DNA of 64,000 bases from Scytalidium lignicola. Its lineage: Eukaryota > Ascomycota > Leotiomycetes. Shown piece after piece: positions 50,037-60,889 of the stretch. The notes under the pieces were generated by a model that was not told the origin of the DNA, searched no databases, and saw only the letters and a list, made by a program, of their open reading frames with translations. A program made the translations under genes and the position numbers. The first letter of the stretch is position 1. Each line of letters starts with the position of its first letter. The stretch is from assembly GCA_002812745.2 (NCBI GenBank), contig NCSJ02000015.1, positions 186,001 to 250,000 on the forward strand, in the 5' to 3' direction.

Positions 50037-52375
50037 TCAAGTCAAAACCAACCGCGTCCCCCATTCACGAAGCACATCAACCCAACTAACATCACTTAAA
50101 CCACTATCTCTCCTCCGCCACACCTCCTTCACAACACTGACAGCAGACTCATAGTTTCTAAAACCATGTGAACCAGCGTTATACACGCACTCCAGCGTGT
50201 GACGTCGTAAATCTGCGCTACTAGCCTCACATGCAACGATAAAGCTAGGCCAGACAATCCCTCCTGCATCAAGGTTGAACAACTTTATAGCCTCATCGTG
50301 CGCATTAAGATTCTCAACAACACGTTCAACGTAGCTCTGTAAAAGTATATGGTTGGTGTGTCGGATCCGACGAAAGAAATAGACTAGGAGAGCATAGTAC
50401 ATAGCATGCGAGACGCTCTGCGATATTTGACGGACTCCATCTTCACCCGGTAAGTTTTCATTCGAGGATGATGGTGATAACAGAGATGTCAATAATTGAG
50501 ATGAGATCGAGGACGAGTTCTCTATTATCTCCTGTTCCCAGGCACATACTTGATTTTCAATCAATTGAGCCCGTCGAGCTAGATCTTCGGGAATCGCCAA
50601 ATGGGGGTGTTGTATGGTGAAGGTATCCAGCTCGTCTGCAAGAATTGAAGTCTGTGAGATCAGCATTAATAACGTACTTGGTATCCCATATATTGCTTCC
50701 TCTTGATCCTCTGTGTCGGATGGGCTTGCTAACATGTCTGGTAGATTTACCGTCGAGAGGACGAGCTCGTCACACTGTGAGCCTAGTGGACTTGTGCTCT
50801 CGTCGGTAGCAGCTTCGGAATGGATCAGCGTGGAAGGAGAAATTGGCTTGATAAAAGTGGATGCGTCGATAATTCTTATGTGTGAGAAGATGCAGTGCAG
50901 GATAGCGGTTTTCTTAGACTTCTTTGCCCCTCTAGACTTGTATGTTCGTATAATATCCTCGATTTTGAGCAAATAGGAGTGTGAGTCTGCTGTGTTGCCA
51001 CTAATAACCTATAGACTTTCAATTACGGCTCATATTTAAGGTAAATTTAGAAGCCAACGAACCCCAATTGTGACCATACTAAGAACTGCCATAAGCATTT
51101 CCTTATACTTGGCTTTAGAAGTACCTCTAATAGATTCGAGTTCTAGACACTTTTGCAAGTTCATCGCCGCTACTTGCTTATACCTTTGAGCCACATTTCC
51201 CCAGTCAATGCCGCTATAACTTTGTTCTTTATCGCTACGGGTTAGAGGTGTGCGATACTTGGCATCCAAGTGGAAGGCACTTATCGCCAATAAACTATGT
51301 AGAAGTGAAGCTTTGGCATAGTTAGTAATCCCGAATGCACTCAGCTCCCCCAGTGCGTTCATAGCGCAAGGAAGATGGATTGTCTTCCACGGCATCAATG
51401 TGGAACTATCGATATTTCTTGGAGACATGGTATGAGATACTTGTGAGAGGTAATGGAATAGGAGAAATTGTGCGTTTTTAGGTAGTATTTGAGGGAAAGG
51501 TGGTGAAGAAATTCTCGATATCGAAGAAGGAGGAAGTTGGAAAACGTCTGTGGAGGAGCCGCTCCAGGAAATTGGTTCGTGGAAAGCCTCGTCGTTGTAC
51601 TGCTCAAGCACCGAGTCTGCACATTGCAAATTATCTTGTAATCCTCCATCATCGTCAAAAGATTGTGGCGGAAGATCGAGTTCCAGGCGATCCTGGACTT
51701 CCACAGTCATAGATATTTGGCGCCAGTTATCATCAGCCCAACCCGAAACGGGGCCTTCTATCGGCTCACGCATCTGTGAATCGACGGTTGGGTCTACATC
51801 ATAGCACCACTCCTGCAGGAGCCCTTGATTTTCAATTAGGTTTTCTCGCTCAGCCCCGTTGTCTTCTTCTATTTCATTCTCACTTCTAGGGGTTTGCATT
51901 CGGAAAACTGTAAAAGGTCCATGGTTCAGAGTTTTATCAAACGTGATATCGTCACCTAACCGTAAGCTCTCGCGATCGAGGTTATCAAGTACCTCATTCA
52001 GGAGATGATATTTAGCATCGAAGTGCCTAGTCAACTCTATGCTCATGGCTTGCCTAGATCCCACTGACTTCAGTATTAGTCATGTGACTATTTATTTCTA
52101 TCATCATGAGAATCTAACATACCAGGAAAGATGACATGTCTTCTACAGGGCTCATCTGCATCTTGTCCCTGCGTCCAACTGCCTAAATCGTCACCCTGTC
52201 GGCCATGGCTATGCAGCCACTGCAGATTTCCCCTGTAGCCCTCGCATGCTATTCTAAGACGCATACATGTGTTACACACTGGTTTTGCTTCATCGCATTT
52301 GACTTTCCGCCATCGGCACGTGAGACAACCGGTGAATGAGCGTGTATTGTTGCTCCTTGGCGCTCCGCGCGGCAT
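50037..52375 (-). CDS. Zn2Cys6 transcription factor with a fungal-specific regulatory domain
   Basis: Three exons (52375-52123, 52063-51063, 51008-50037) give 741 residues. The DNA-binding domain is GCLTCRWRKVKCDEAKPVC then NTCMRLRIAC, with spacing C-x2-C-x6-C-x6-C-x2-C-x6-C (residues ~17-44), the canonical binuclear cluster. The middle and C-terminal parts resemble the fungal-specific TF domain 2 (LLHSLLAISAFHL, TSILADELDTF, LVYFFRRIRHTNH). The second intron has an uncommon GTTCGT donor. It is probably a nuclear activator of the neighbouring permease and hydantoinase genes; this is inferred from position only. The start is ATG at 52375. Confidence 0.9.
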
Positions 52376-53232
52376 AACCAAGTAGATGAATAGTTAACAG
52401 TAAGCAGAGGTCTTCCGAAGAGTCCATGAGAGCCCAATCTGAGGAAGATTCGGAATTATGGATAACGCATAAAAAGGACGATATGATGGTTCAAAAGTGG
52501 GTGAAAGAGAAGAGGTACAAGTACAATGCCTCCTCAGGCCCAAGCAGCTAATAATAAGCCATGATGGCTTTTCTTATCTCTACTCCATGTACTGTATGTA
52601 GCCTTATCGTCTTATCTCCTATCAATCGTAATTAATGGAATACGGGATGATTACTCAGCATACTTTTACGGAGTAAGATAAAGTACTAATTAGATAAAAG
52701 TATAAATTACTCTCATGAATTAGACAAGCTAAGAATATTCTGCTTATTTCAACCTTGATGTAACTTATATATAGAAACCTACAGCTTAAAACGTTACTCC
52801 TCTTGCTTTAATGCTACCGGCTGCTCCAACTTGGGGCACTCCGTTTTCCCCGCATTATATGAAATACCCTTGCAAAACTTATTCCATCTTTTTAACTTGG
52901 TATTTTTAATCAAGAAATTAACTAGATGAAAAGGAGATCAAAATCAAGCTTGACTATTTTGACCTTAAGAACTATGTTTAACTATAGTTTATTCCACAAG
53001 AGGTAGCAAGATTATAATAATGTATGATCAAATTGTTGCAGTGATAGTTATTAAATTTAGCCTGAAATTAATATAGAATTACGATAAAATTACAGATATT
53101 GAGATAATAAAACGGCATCAAAGATAACATCAATAACTTTGATTTATTGAAACTCAGACTCCGTCCTATCCCATGGTAGCAACGCATCATCATTGTGGAT
53201 ATAGCCGTGCGACACATTGCCATTCGGATTTG
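52376..53232. other. Intergenic region, AT-rich, no gene seen
   Basis: The promoter of the Zn2Cys6 gene and the 3' flank of the UstYa-like relic. No domain-bearing frame is seen. Confidence 0.5.
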
Positions 53233-54269
53233 CTATACTTGAATTTCCGTTTGCGCCCATTTCTCTGCCATCCATTTCCGCAATTTGCCAATATCTTGGC
53301 ACGTATGTACTTGATCGAAGTTCCCAACAATGGTATTCACGCTCTCGAAGTACATTGTTGGCACAGGTGTAAGATCCACGTGGCATTGAATCACTTGTCG
53401 AATGTGATTGAGACAGTGATCTGGTTTCATATGTTAGCTCAGTGCGGTAATACTGCCATATTCTGACTTCCCTATGTGTAGCCTGTTTACGCGTTTTAAT
53501 TCCTTCAAAGTGGCGTTGTAATAATACTCGCTATCTAGCACTTTACGAACTTCATTCTAAGAGTTTAATCAGCAATCTAATCTTTGCATCAACGAGGTAG
53601 TCTACTTGCCACACAATGCAGAGTGTGGAGCACATCTGGTCTAGTAAACAAATTTAGAACCCGAATCAAACATTTCTTTACGCAGAATTGTTTATCCAAC
53701 AGATCCAGGATATAGAGGAGGATACTTCGAATTTGTGTGCAAAATTTTCATATCTTCCTCACTCATGGAGTATGACAAATGCTCCTCAATATAATGGTCA
53801 ACTAAATATACCCTTCTGATTTCCTATACACTCACCTCCAAGAAGACTCCGCCACGCTCCATCAACTTCAGGAGAAGGCTTTCCAAAATACCTCACGCCG
53901 TCTTTACCTAGATCAATATAAAGATGGCCAGTATCTGTATATGCCAGGTTTCCAGTAAATGCAACCTCAACAATATCGATAGTAGGAGTAGCAGGTCCTA
54001 AAATAATTTAGTAAGGTGTAAGTATTGTTTTCGTATTAAACAGACAACTTACTGAAATCACTTGCAAATCCAGTCTCGTATGTACTAGACCGCTGTGGAC
54101 CGCTATAGTAGAGTGACTGTGCCACGAGAAGAAAGAAAAGACAAAAGGTTGAATACATCCAAGGAGGGAGTTTACAAGAGTCGCGCAAATTCAGCTCATT
54201 CTTGTCCGCCTTTTCTCCCAGTGGCTTCTCCTCGGACGCTCCGATTAACTAATATCTAAAAAGAGGCAT
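53233..54269 (-). pseudogene. Broken UstYa-like (DUF3328) oxidase gene
   Basis: On the minus strand a family pattern is clear. There is a membrane segment (STFCLFFLLVAQS), then YFGKPSPEVDGAWRSLL, the first HxxHC (HTLHC, 53627-53613), a second H-x-x-H-C split by an intron (HI then DHC at 53420), then CHVDLTP and VHTCQDIGKLRKWM, ending at TAG 53235-53233. Exons seen include 54269-54053 and 53997-53836; a GCAAGT donor fits a GC-AG intron after the first HxxHC. It is broken: an in-frame TAG at 54251-54249 (codon 7), an in-frame TAA at 53694-53692, and a donor reading GGAAGT where GTAAGT is expected. The exon 2-3 junction is also unclear. UstYa proteins are copper-dependent oxidases of secondary metabolism. 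A start at the later ATG (54158) is possible but the later lesions remain. Confidence 0.7.
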
Positions 54270-54626
54270 TTTGGAAGATCCTTGTTATCAATCTGTAGAA
54301 ATAAAAGAAAGTTAAAACAGCAAAGACCGGATGATGACTGTATGATGAGTCGCGGAGCTACAACAAAGGAGAAAAACACTAACCCTTACATAATATCATG
54401 GACACTCGTATTTAGCTGTGCCGCTTAGGAAATAAAGAACAGCTGGTTTGTAAGAAGCCAGTCCAGTTTCGTGTATGCAGGATAATCTCTTGTTACAATT
54501 AGAGTTGCGTAGCCCCTAGTAAGATGTAACGGTGGCAATCTCAACTTTATTTATGGATGCGCGGAGAAGGCGGTATGTGGGAAGAGCTACGCCACTTCTC
54601 CTAACGGCCCATCCGCTGGTAGCATG
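54270..54626. other. Upstream region of the UstYa-like relic, ending at the transposon boundary
   Basis: No gene is seen. It ends at the left terminal repeat of the next element. Confidence 0.5.
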
Positions 54627-54832
54627 TGTTCCAGCCGATACACCAATACCGCCGGTTGGCCAATCGTCTAGCCCATTGGCCAATCGCCTAGGCGATACAC
54701 CAATTTGACGATTGGTGTATCGTCTAGCCCATACGCCAATTGCCTCAATCTTACCCCACNGTAGTGGTGTAGCTTCAAATATAGTAGATTTTCCCCACTT
54801 TCTAACTTGTTATTCAATCATTTTCATACACA

Positions 54833-56832
54833 ATGGCTTCAATTGAATCAATTAACCCTTTTCCTAATGATGTGCACTTTGCATTTCAAGATTATATATA
54901 TAGCGAAAGCTATGTTAACAAGGAACGAATCAATCCAGAACACTGGCAAAGAATGCATGTGTTTTTAGACAACCCAAGCCTCAAACCAGAAAATCGAGCA
55001 GATATCAACCTAAAACATAGGACACTTACTCATTATGAGCTCAAGGATCACAAGCTATATCAACTACCTGATTCAACCCATTCAAAACTAAGATATGTTG
55101 TTCAAGATAGTGAGGTATTCAATATTATAACTTAAGAACATGTTAAACTCCTCCATGCAGGACAAGACAAAGTATAGCCAGTAATTGAGCAAAATTACTA
55201 TGGAATCAAGCATGATAACGTCAAATAGGTGCTCAAAAGGTGTAAAAACTGTTGTTTAAACAAAGCATCAGCTACCAAAGCTCCACTTGAACCTATTATT
55301 TCTGAAAGAGCCTAAGAACATATTCAAGTAGATTTAATTGATATGAGGTATAAACCATCTGGCTAATACAAGTGGATATTACATATCAAGGACATTTCAC
55401 CAAATATTCACAGTTATATCCATTCAAAAGCAAAGAATCCCTTCTAATTACACAAGCTTTTGCTCAATTTATCATAGCCTTTTTGCTACCCAAAATTGTA
55501 CAATGTAACAATGGCAAAGAGTTCAAAGGTGCCTTTCTTATTATATTACGCAAATATGGTATTCGAATAATCAATAAAAAGCCTAGAACACCTCAAACTC
55601 AAGGTCTTGTGGAACAAGCAAATGGAGTAGTTGAAGCTAAACTTAGAGCTTGGAAAATGGATAATGGTTTAACTAAGTAGGTTAATGGATTGGTGGAAAT
55701 TATCCTAGCAATGAATATTCAACAACACTCAACAATTAGCTGTACACCTGCTGAATTATTATTCAAAGACTGTAATACTTATTTTGACTGGTTGGATAGC
55801 AAAGAACGTAAAAACCTAGCAATTGAAGTATTACAAGAAGATCTTAATGAACCTGAAATATTTGAACATGATATTGAGCTTGAATTACCAGTTAATCCAG
55901 CATTATTATCTATAGGCAATTCAAGGGTTGATATCGATATTCAATCATAGTTATATTCTCAAGTTACTATGTGAATCAGTCCTGAAAGTAGCTCAGAAAT
56001 CAATGTCTGAATCACTCCACTAATCAGGAACTCATCTGAACAGTGGTATGATGCTGAAACCAATATTTAAGCAAGCATTGAAGTTGAATCTTCTATGACT
56101 ACAACTACAGCCACTACAGCTACAGCTACTACAGTTATAACTACTACAGCTACTACAACTACTACAGCTACTACAGCTACTACAGCTGCTACAGCTTCAG
56201 CTCAGTCAGCTGATTCAATGATTCAAAGGGCTCAGCAAGCGACCTAGAAAGCAAGGATTCGAATGGTGGAAAAGTACTCAAAAAAACATGATATTCAGCA
56301 CTTTGAAATTGGTGATATTGTTTCAATTAAGGTTCCAAGGGAAGACAGAACAGCCACTGATAATCGACGGTTATTTAGACGAATATTGGATGAACCACAC
56401 TCTCATAGATATCAAGTTATTACTCAATCAGGAATCTTGAATCACCTTATGCCAACCAAGGATTTGGGGGTAGTTGAACAAAGCCTTTAGTCGGATATTA
56501 GCATTCCAGAAACCACCAAAAAAATCACTTTAACTCTGGCAGCTAGAGAGGCATCTACTAGCCAGCGAATTAGCATTTCATGCCAGTGCAAAGGTCAGTG
56601 TAGCAATAAAAGGTGCCGTTGCTTTAAGGAAGGAAAGGATTGTACAATACATTGCCATAAAGATGAGCATGACTATGGGAGGTTGTCAAGGCTAGCTATT
56701 CGCACTGAACGAGCTTTAATTGAGCCATCTGAAAGCTCTAGTAACAGCAATAGGAGGAAGCGAGCAAGGGCAGATACTATAGGTAATACTACTAGTTTAA
56801 TAAGCCATGGAATAATAGTTGATTTAGATTAA
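54833..56832 (+). pseudogene. Decayed integrase (DDE) with C-terminal cysteine-rich CXC-like domain
   Basis: ATG at 54833. In order: an HHCC zinc segment (HVKLLHAGQ then CKNCCLNK, ~55140-55265); the DDE core with first Asp in QVDLIDM, second position Asn (QCNNGKEF, 55501-55524), and Glu in QGLVEQANG; a Thr/Ala-rich simple-repeat linker (56096-56205); an SH3-like FEIGDIVSIKVPREDR block; and a Cys cluster C-x-C-x4-C-x4-C-x-C-x6-C-x3-C (56581-56655). The order matches integrases of the Ginger/KRBA2 type. In-frame stops at 55133, 55175, 55226, 55313, 55364 and 55678, and a frame change near 55390, make it non-functional. All stops fit TGG-to-TAG/TAA or CAA-to-TAA changes. Confidence 0.75.
56096..56205 (+). 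repeat. ACTACAGCT-type simple repeat in the integrase linker
   Basis: Repeated ACTACAGCT/ACAACT units that translate as Thr and Ala. Confidence 0.8.
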
Positions 56833-57091
56833 ATTTAGTACTTAATTATTAGCTAATTTACAGGTGGTTAATAAGCAGTTTATGTATGGCCTAGACCATT
56901 CAGAAACCGCTCAGTTTACGTATGGCCTAGGCGGTTCATGAACTGACTAGGCGGTTTATGAACGGCCGTGGTTTACGTATGGCCTGGAACATATATAACA
57001 ATATTGCAAGTTTTTAAAGAATAAAAAGACCAAATATTTGGAATTAAATAAGACTATTCTATTATCTTGCAAAATATAAAGTTGCAAAATT

Positions 57092-57174
57092 CTATAGTTG
57101 TTAAGTTTGCTGGGGGTGGTTTTGTTCAATTTTGCGGTAAATTTCAGTGATCGGGTGGACTGGGAATTACGTTA
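57092..57174 (+). repeat. Direct repeat, left copy
   Basis: About 83 bp, roughly 75% identical by eye to 58157-58240, sharing GTAAATTTCA and GGAATTAC.TTA. Differences are mostly transitions. Confidence 0.6.
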
Positions 57175-58156
57175 ATGAACGATAACTTATTAATCCACGT
57201 AAATTATCCAGAAAGAATACTACATATCAAAAGGAAATAAACCAACATTTAACTTTACAATTGAAACCCTGGTCATAGTGGCTCCCCAGCTCGTTGAATA
57301 AGATATCGAGATCTTGAGAAGATTGCTACTGCGAATCAATTTCTTCTTAATCCATATAACATTTTAATATCTATATAGTAAGAAATGGTTTACATTACAA
57401 CTACTAGTAATCTCCTTAAAATCTGTAATAAGGTCTTTCTCCCACCTTATAATTACCCTCTCCTAGCCAACTCTACGGAGCAATCTTTCAAGCTTGCTGA
57501 TATTATTACATCCGTAAATATCAACACTACTTTTAGCCTTACGTAACATCTCTCAATCATAGATGCCATTTTACCAAATCTTTATCATTAATACTTACAG
57601 TTAAGTCTCATCTTATTCTACACAGTTTTCATGAATTCTTAACTACTTTCAAAGTTTAGTAATAGTAAGTTTAAAAAGCTAGAAGCTTTTAAAGAAGCTT
57701 TATACAAAACTTTGTTTAAGGTTAGAAGGAAAACTGTAAACAAGAGGAAAAGGCTCATTTTACAGTTAATTCTAACAAAAATTCAAAGCTTATCTCCTCT
57801 TCTAGAGCATTATTTGCAAAACCTTGAAAAGCTTTCAGATTATTAAAGTTACTCTAAGTTTAAGAGAAGGTTTTAAGTCAAACTAGTAGAAATATTTTAC
57901 AAAAATGCTTTAATTTTAATTGCCTAACTTATAAAGCTTATCTCTATAAAGAAGAGTCTTGTTTTTCTCAATATTATAGTACAATTGATGGATAACTTTG
58001 TTATAATAGTTTGAGTGATATAATTACAAGATTTTATTAGGTGATATCCCTGCCATACAAATTTGTGCCTGATGGGCTTAAGCGAGTAGGAGTCTTAAAG
58101 GATAGTTGAAAATTATTATATATATGACGTACTTGAAGTTTTATTCAATATAAATT

Positions 58157-58240
58157 GTATGGTTGTTGAGTTTGCTAAGTAGTGATTTTGCTCGATTTCA
58201 CTGTAAATTTCAATAGGCCGGGGGACCGGGAATTACATTA
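58157..58240 (+). repeat. Direct repeat, right copy
   Basis: Partner of 57092-57174, in the same orientation, about 1.07 kb away. The pair could be short LTRs or tails of a relic element. Confidence 0.6.
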
Positions 58241-58707
58241 TTAGTAATGATTTATAAGGTATTCATAACTTAAAAGTTACTATATTTAAAACATGTATAA
58301 TAGTACTGTATTTATGTTATGATATCCTGTGTGTCGCCTTAAGCACCATCTTGTTTATTACATGTAACTTCTACTTTAGGTAATTCTATTAGTTAACTCT
58401 TTTACTTGTATATAATTACTACCGTACTGTACAACATCATAATATATTCTAAGTAACCTTATATTACGTACTTCTTTTGCAATACTTTAATTCAATAAGT
58501 TATACACTTTAGTAATAACATAATTAGGCTAACTCTTCTTTTTACATATTGATTATGTTGATTAACACCTTTTTGTCTCTGTTTACCTATATCCACACAT
58601 TTAACTATCACCTTCAACATAACTAACGATTCTAGAACTGTAATTCTTCTAAAGGACTAAAGACTTAAGGGTTCAGAAAATTATAACCTTTAAAGCTCTT
58701 ATCTTAT

Positions 58708-59055
58708 TGTTACGGCTCTTACCGTCACAATCTGATAGGTGCTGGAATGGCAGCCTATAGAGAGTTGGTGGCCAAACAGGGGGTTGGGTCACGTGACTAA
58801 TGCAGGTTTACAAGGTCTACAGGTCTAATTATTAGACTTGTTAGACTAGGTAGAGTGCTTGCATATTCAGTAACATGAATGTCTATATAAGAACATGCTC
58901 TCTAAGCTTTAGTTAGGAATCTTATGTTTAACTTAAGTTATAACTCTATTATATATACTTGTTTATTATAATTATAAACATCTTACTTCTATATAAACCT
59001 AATAAGAGTGACTAGACTTACCTTATATGATTATATTGTAAGAAATCTTATAACA
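58708..59055 (+). repeat. LTR of the Ty3/gypsy-type element
   Basis: A 348-bp unit beginning TGTTACGG and ending TAACA. It contains TATATAAGAACATGC, a promoter-like box. It matches the two AT-rich copies at 35.9-36.3 and 37.7-38.1 kb, and here keeps more C and G, for example GGGTTGGGTCACGTGACTAA. Confidence 0.7.
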
Positions 59056-59629
59056 TTTTGAATACTATTATATAGAAGTAAGTTGTATTAAACTTAAATA
59101 AGTATTAGACAAAGATATAATGATTAGTTTAAAAGAAAGCTTTAAAAAAAAGTTTTAAAAAAANGTTTAATAAGTAAAAGCTTAAATAACAAAGTTGACT
59201 TAAAGAATAAAGTTATAAACTTAACATAAGTAAGATTATTAATAGGATTAATAGTTAAAGGACTTTCAAGAGAACTTTTACCAAGACTATCAACTTTATT
59301 ACTTAGATTACTATTAACAATTGTTATAAGTGATATTAGAAGGTTATCAAGAGAAAAGGTAAGGATAATTAAACTAAACTTCTTTTATAAAGATAAGAAT
59401 AAACTTAAAGTATACTTAATGTAAACAAGAACATATTTAATATTAAATAAGCAAGTACTTATAAATAACATATAAAGAGTATTATAAATAATATTATATC
59501 TTAAAGGAATTGTAATAAATTAGTTTTAATCATTTTTAAACAATTACTTTAGTTATATAAGAGATTTAATTAATAAAAAAAANCTTGAAAACTCTTTAAT
59601 AATTATAACAAATATATAAAAGAACTTAA

Positions 59630-60128
59630 CAAGTTGTTTGAAGAGAAGAATACAAAGTAATACTTTTATTATCTTAAGCAAATAAGAACTATTAACAATT
59701 ACATTACTTTGTTCAAATAATATTTAGTTAAGATAAACTAGAATAAGAAGGCTCTTATTATATAATATAAAAGAGGATTAAAGGATAAAATATACAATAA
59801 ACTATATTAAAAGGTATTAGTCTTAGACTTGAAGACCTTGATTAATCAATGTATTAAAATTAGAAATTAATTATATAAAAAGAAACTAGACAAAAAAGGA
59901 TTATCTTACTTTATAAGTAGAAATAATAATCAAGTAAAGAAATCTTAGTTATAAAGAGATCTTATAAACCTTGATATAGTTAAAAAAGGAAAACCTTAGA
60001 AAGGCAAGAATTAAAAGCTTAAGGGAAAAGAGAATTTGTTTAGAATTAACCTTGAAAAACTAAAAGATTAAAAGAAAAAGAAGTTATGTTTTAAATGTAG
60101 ACTTCTTGAATATTTTACTAATAATTAT
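59630..60128 (+). pseudogene. Gag relic with mutated CCHC zinc knuckle
   Basis: With stops skipped, the frame reads like Ty3/gypsy Gag: YFYYLKQIRTINNYITLF, then KRGLKDKIYNKLY, then LKTLINQCIKIRN, a basic stretch, and a knuckle at 60087-60128. The knuckle is CFKCRLLEYFTNNY: its first two Cys are intact, but the His and last Cys positions are both Tyr. Those changes are C-to-T (His) and G-to-A (Cys). Stops are TAA or TAG where Gln or Trp codons are expected. The gene is dead. Confidence 0.75.
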
Positions 60129-60506
60129 AAGGATAAATGAAAATAAACAACAATTATAAGTATAAGTGTTATAAGTATTTTTAAGTAAGAATTACTATTA
60201 TTAAGTTATAAAAAAGCTTAAACTAATATACTTAGTATAAGGATTTTTAAGAACTTTAAGATATACTTAAAAGAGGATACTATTAAGGAAGTATTTAATG
60301 TTAAAGAATAATTCTAATTAAAAGCTTATTATTAGATTATAATCTAGTATCTGAGATGTTAAAGGATTATATATCTTCTAAGGGAAAATAATAACAAGAT
60401 CTTTTAATAAAAGACTAAGATAACTAGTAAGTTATATTACAATTAAGATAACTTAATATTAGTTATTAAGAGAAGTTATAAAACTATTATGCTTATTTAA
60501 AGTAAA

Positions 60507-60702
60507 TGTCGGTATACCCAATTAAGGGCTTAACACAAAGTACAGCATGTAATTCCTTTACATAATATACTTGTTATGTTGATGATTATTGATTATTAGG
60601 TAGGAGGTGCATATGTAGAACATATGCAACCCCCNTGATTACCTAATCCATGCTAACGCTAACTAATTGCACATGACTAATACATGATTATTAGAACTAA
60701 CA
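60507..60702 (+). repeat. Left terminal direct repeat of the nested element
   Basis: Differs from the right copy mostly by C/T and G/A transitions plus small indels. Begins TG and ends CA. Confidence 0.75.
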
Positions 60703-60889
60703 CTGAAACTACTCTAGAAGTGGTTAACTACTGTACATATCGCAAAGTGCTTAAAATACTCAAAAACACTATAATCTCCTAGTCGCATGCTAATTGCCTA
60801 TTTGGGAATAGCTTGTTCCTTATGCTCCTGAGGTTTGCAATCCTTGCTAGCAACTCCGTCCTGTTGTATCACCCTTTTGATTGAGCATT

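Larger units (their letters stand above)
54627..56991 (+). mobile_element. Ginger-like DNA transposon with imperfect terminal inverted repeats
   Basis: About 2.37 kb bounded by TGTTCCAGCCGATAC (left, from 54627) and its imperfect inverse GTATGGCCTGGAACA (right, ending 56991). Subterminal CCTAGGCG/GCCTAGGC motifs occur at both ends. It carries one decayed integrase gene and no reverse transcriptase or Gag. I did not find a clean target-site duplication. Confidence 0.65.
56992..58707. other. Decayed repeat-flanked relic between two mobile elements
   Basis: Contains a pair of direct repeats (57092-57174 and 58157-58240). Between them lies AT-rich DNA with a partly readable basic stretch (KVRRKTVNKRKRL near 57720-57760) and in-frame stops. 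This may be the body of an old element. Family unknown. Confidence 0.45.
58708..60506 (+). mobile_element. RIP-decayed Ty3/gypsy-type retrotransposon, left part
   Basis: Starts with an LTR (58708-59055) and continues with AT-rich internal DNA holding a Gag relic. Interrupted at 60507 by a nested element. The AT-rich DNA after 62705 may be its continuation, but no reverse transcriptase was recognised there. Confidence 0.65.

Noticed and set aside
52376..54832. A precursor-peptide gene for a UstYa-type pathway
   Set aside because: No repetitive Kex-type core peptide frame was found nearby.
54627..56991. Ty3/gypsy pol fragment
   Set aside because: Terminal inverted repeats, a Cys-rich tail and absence of reverse transcriptase favour a DNA transposon.
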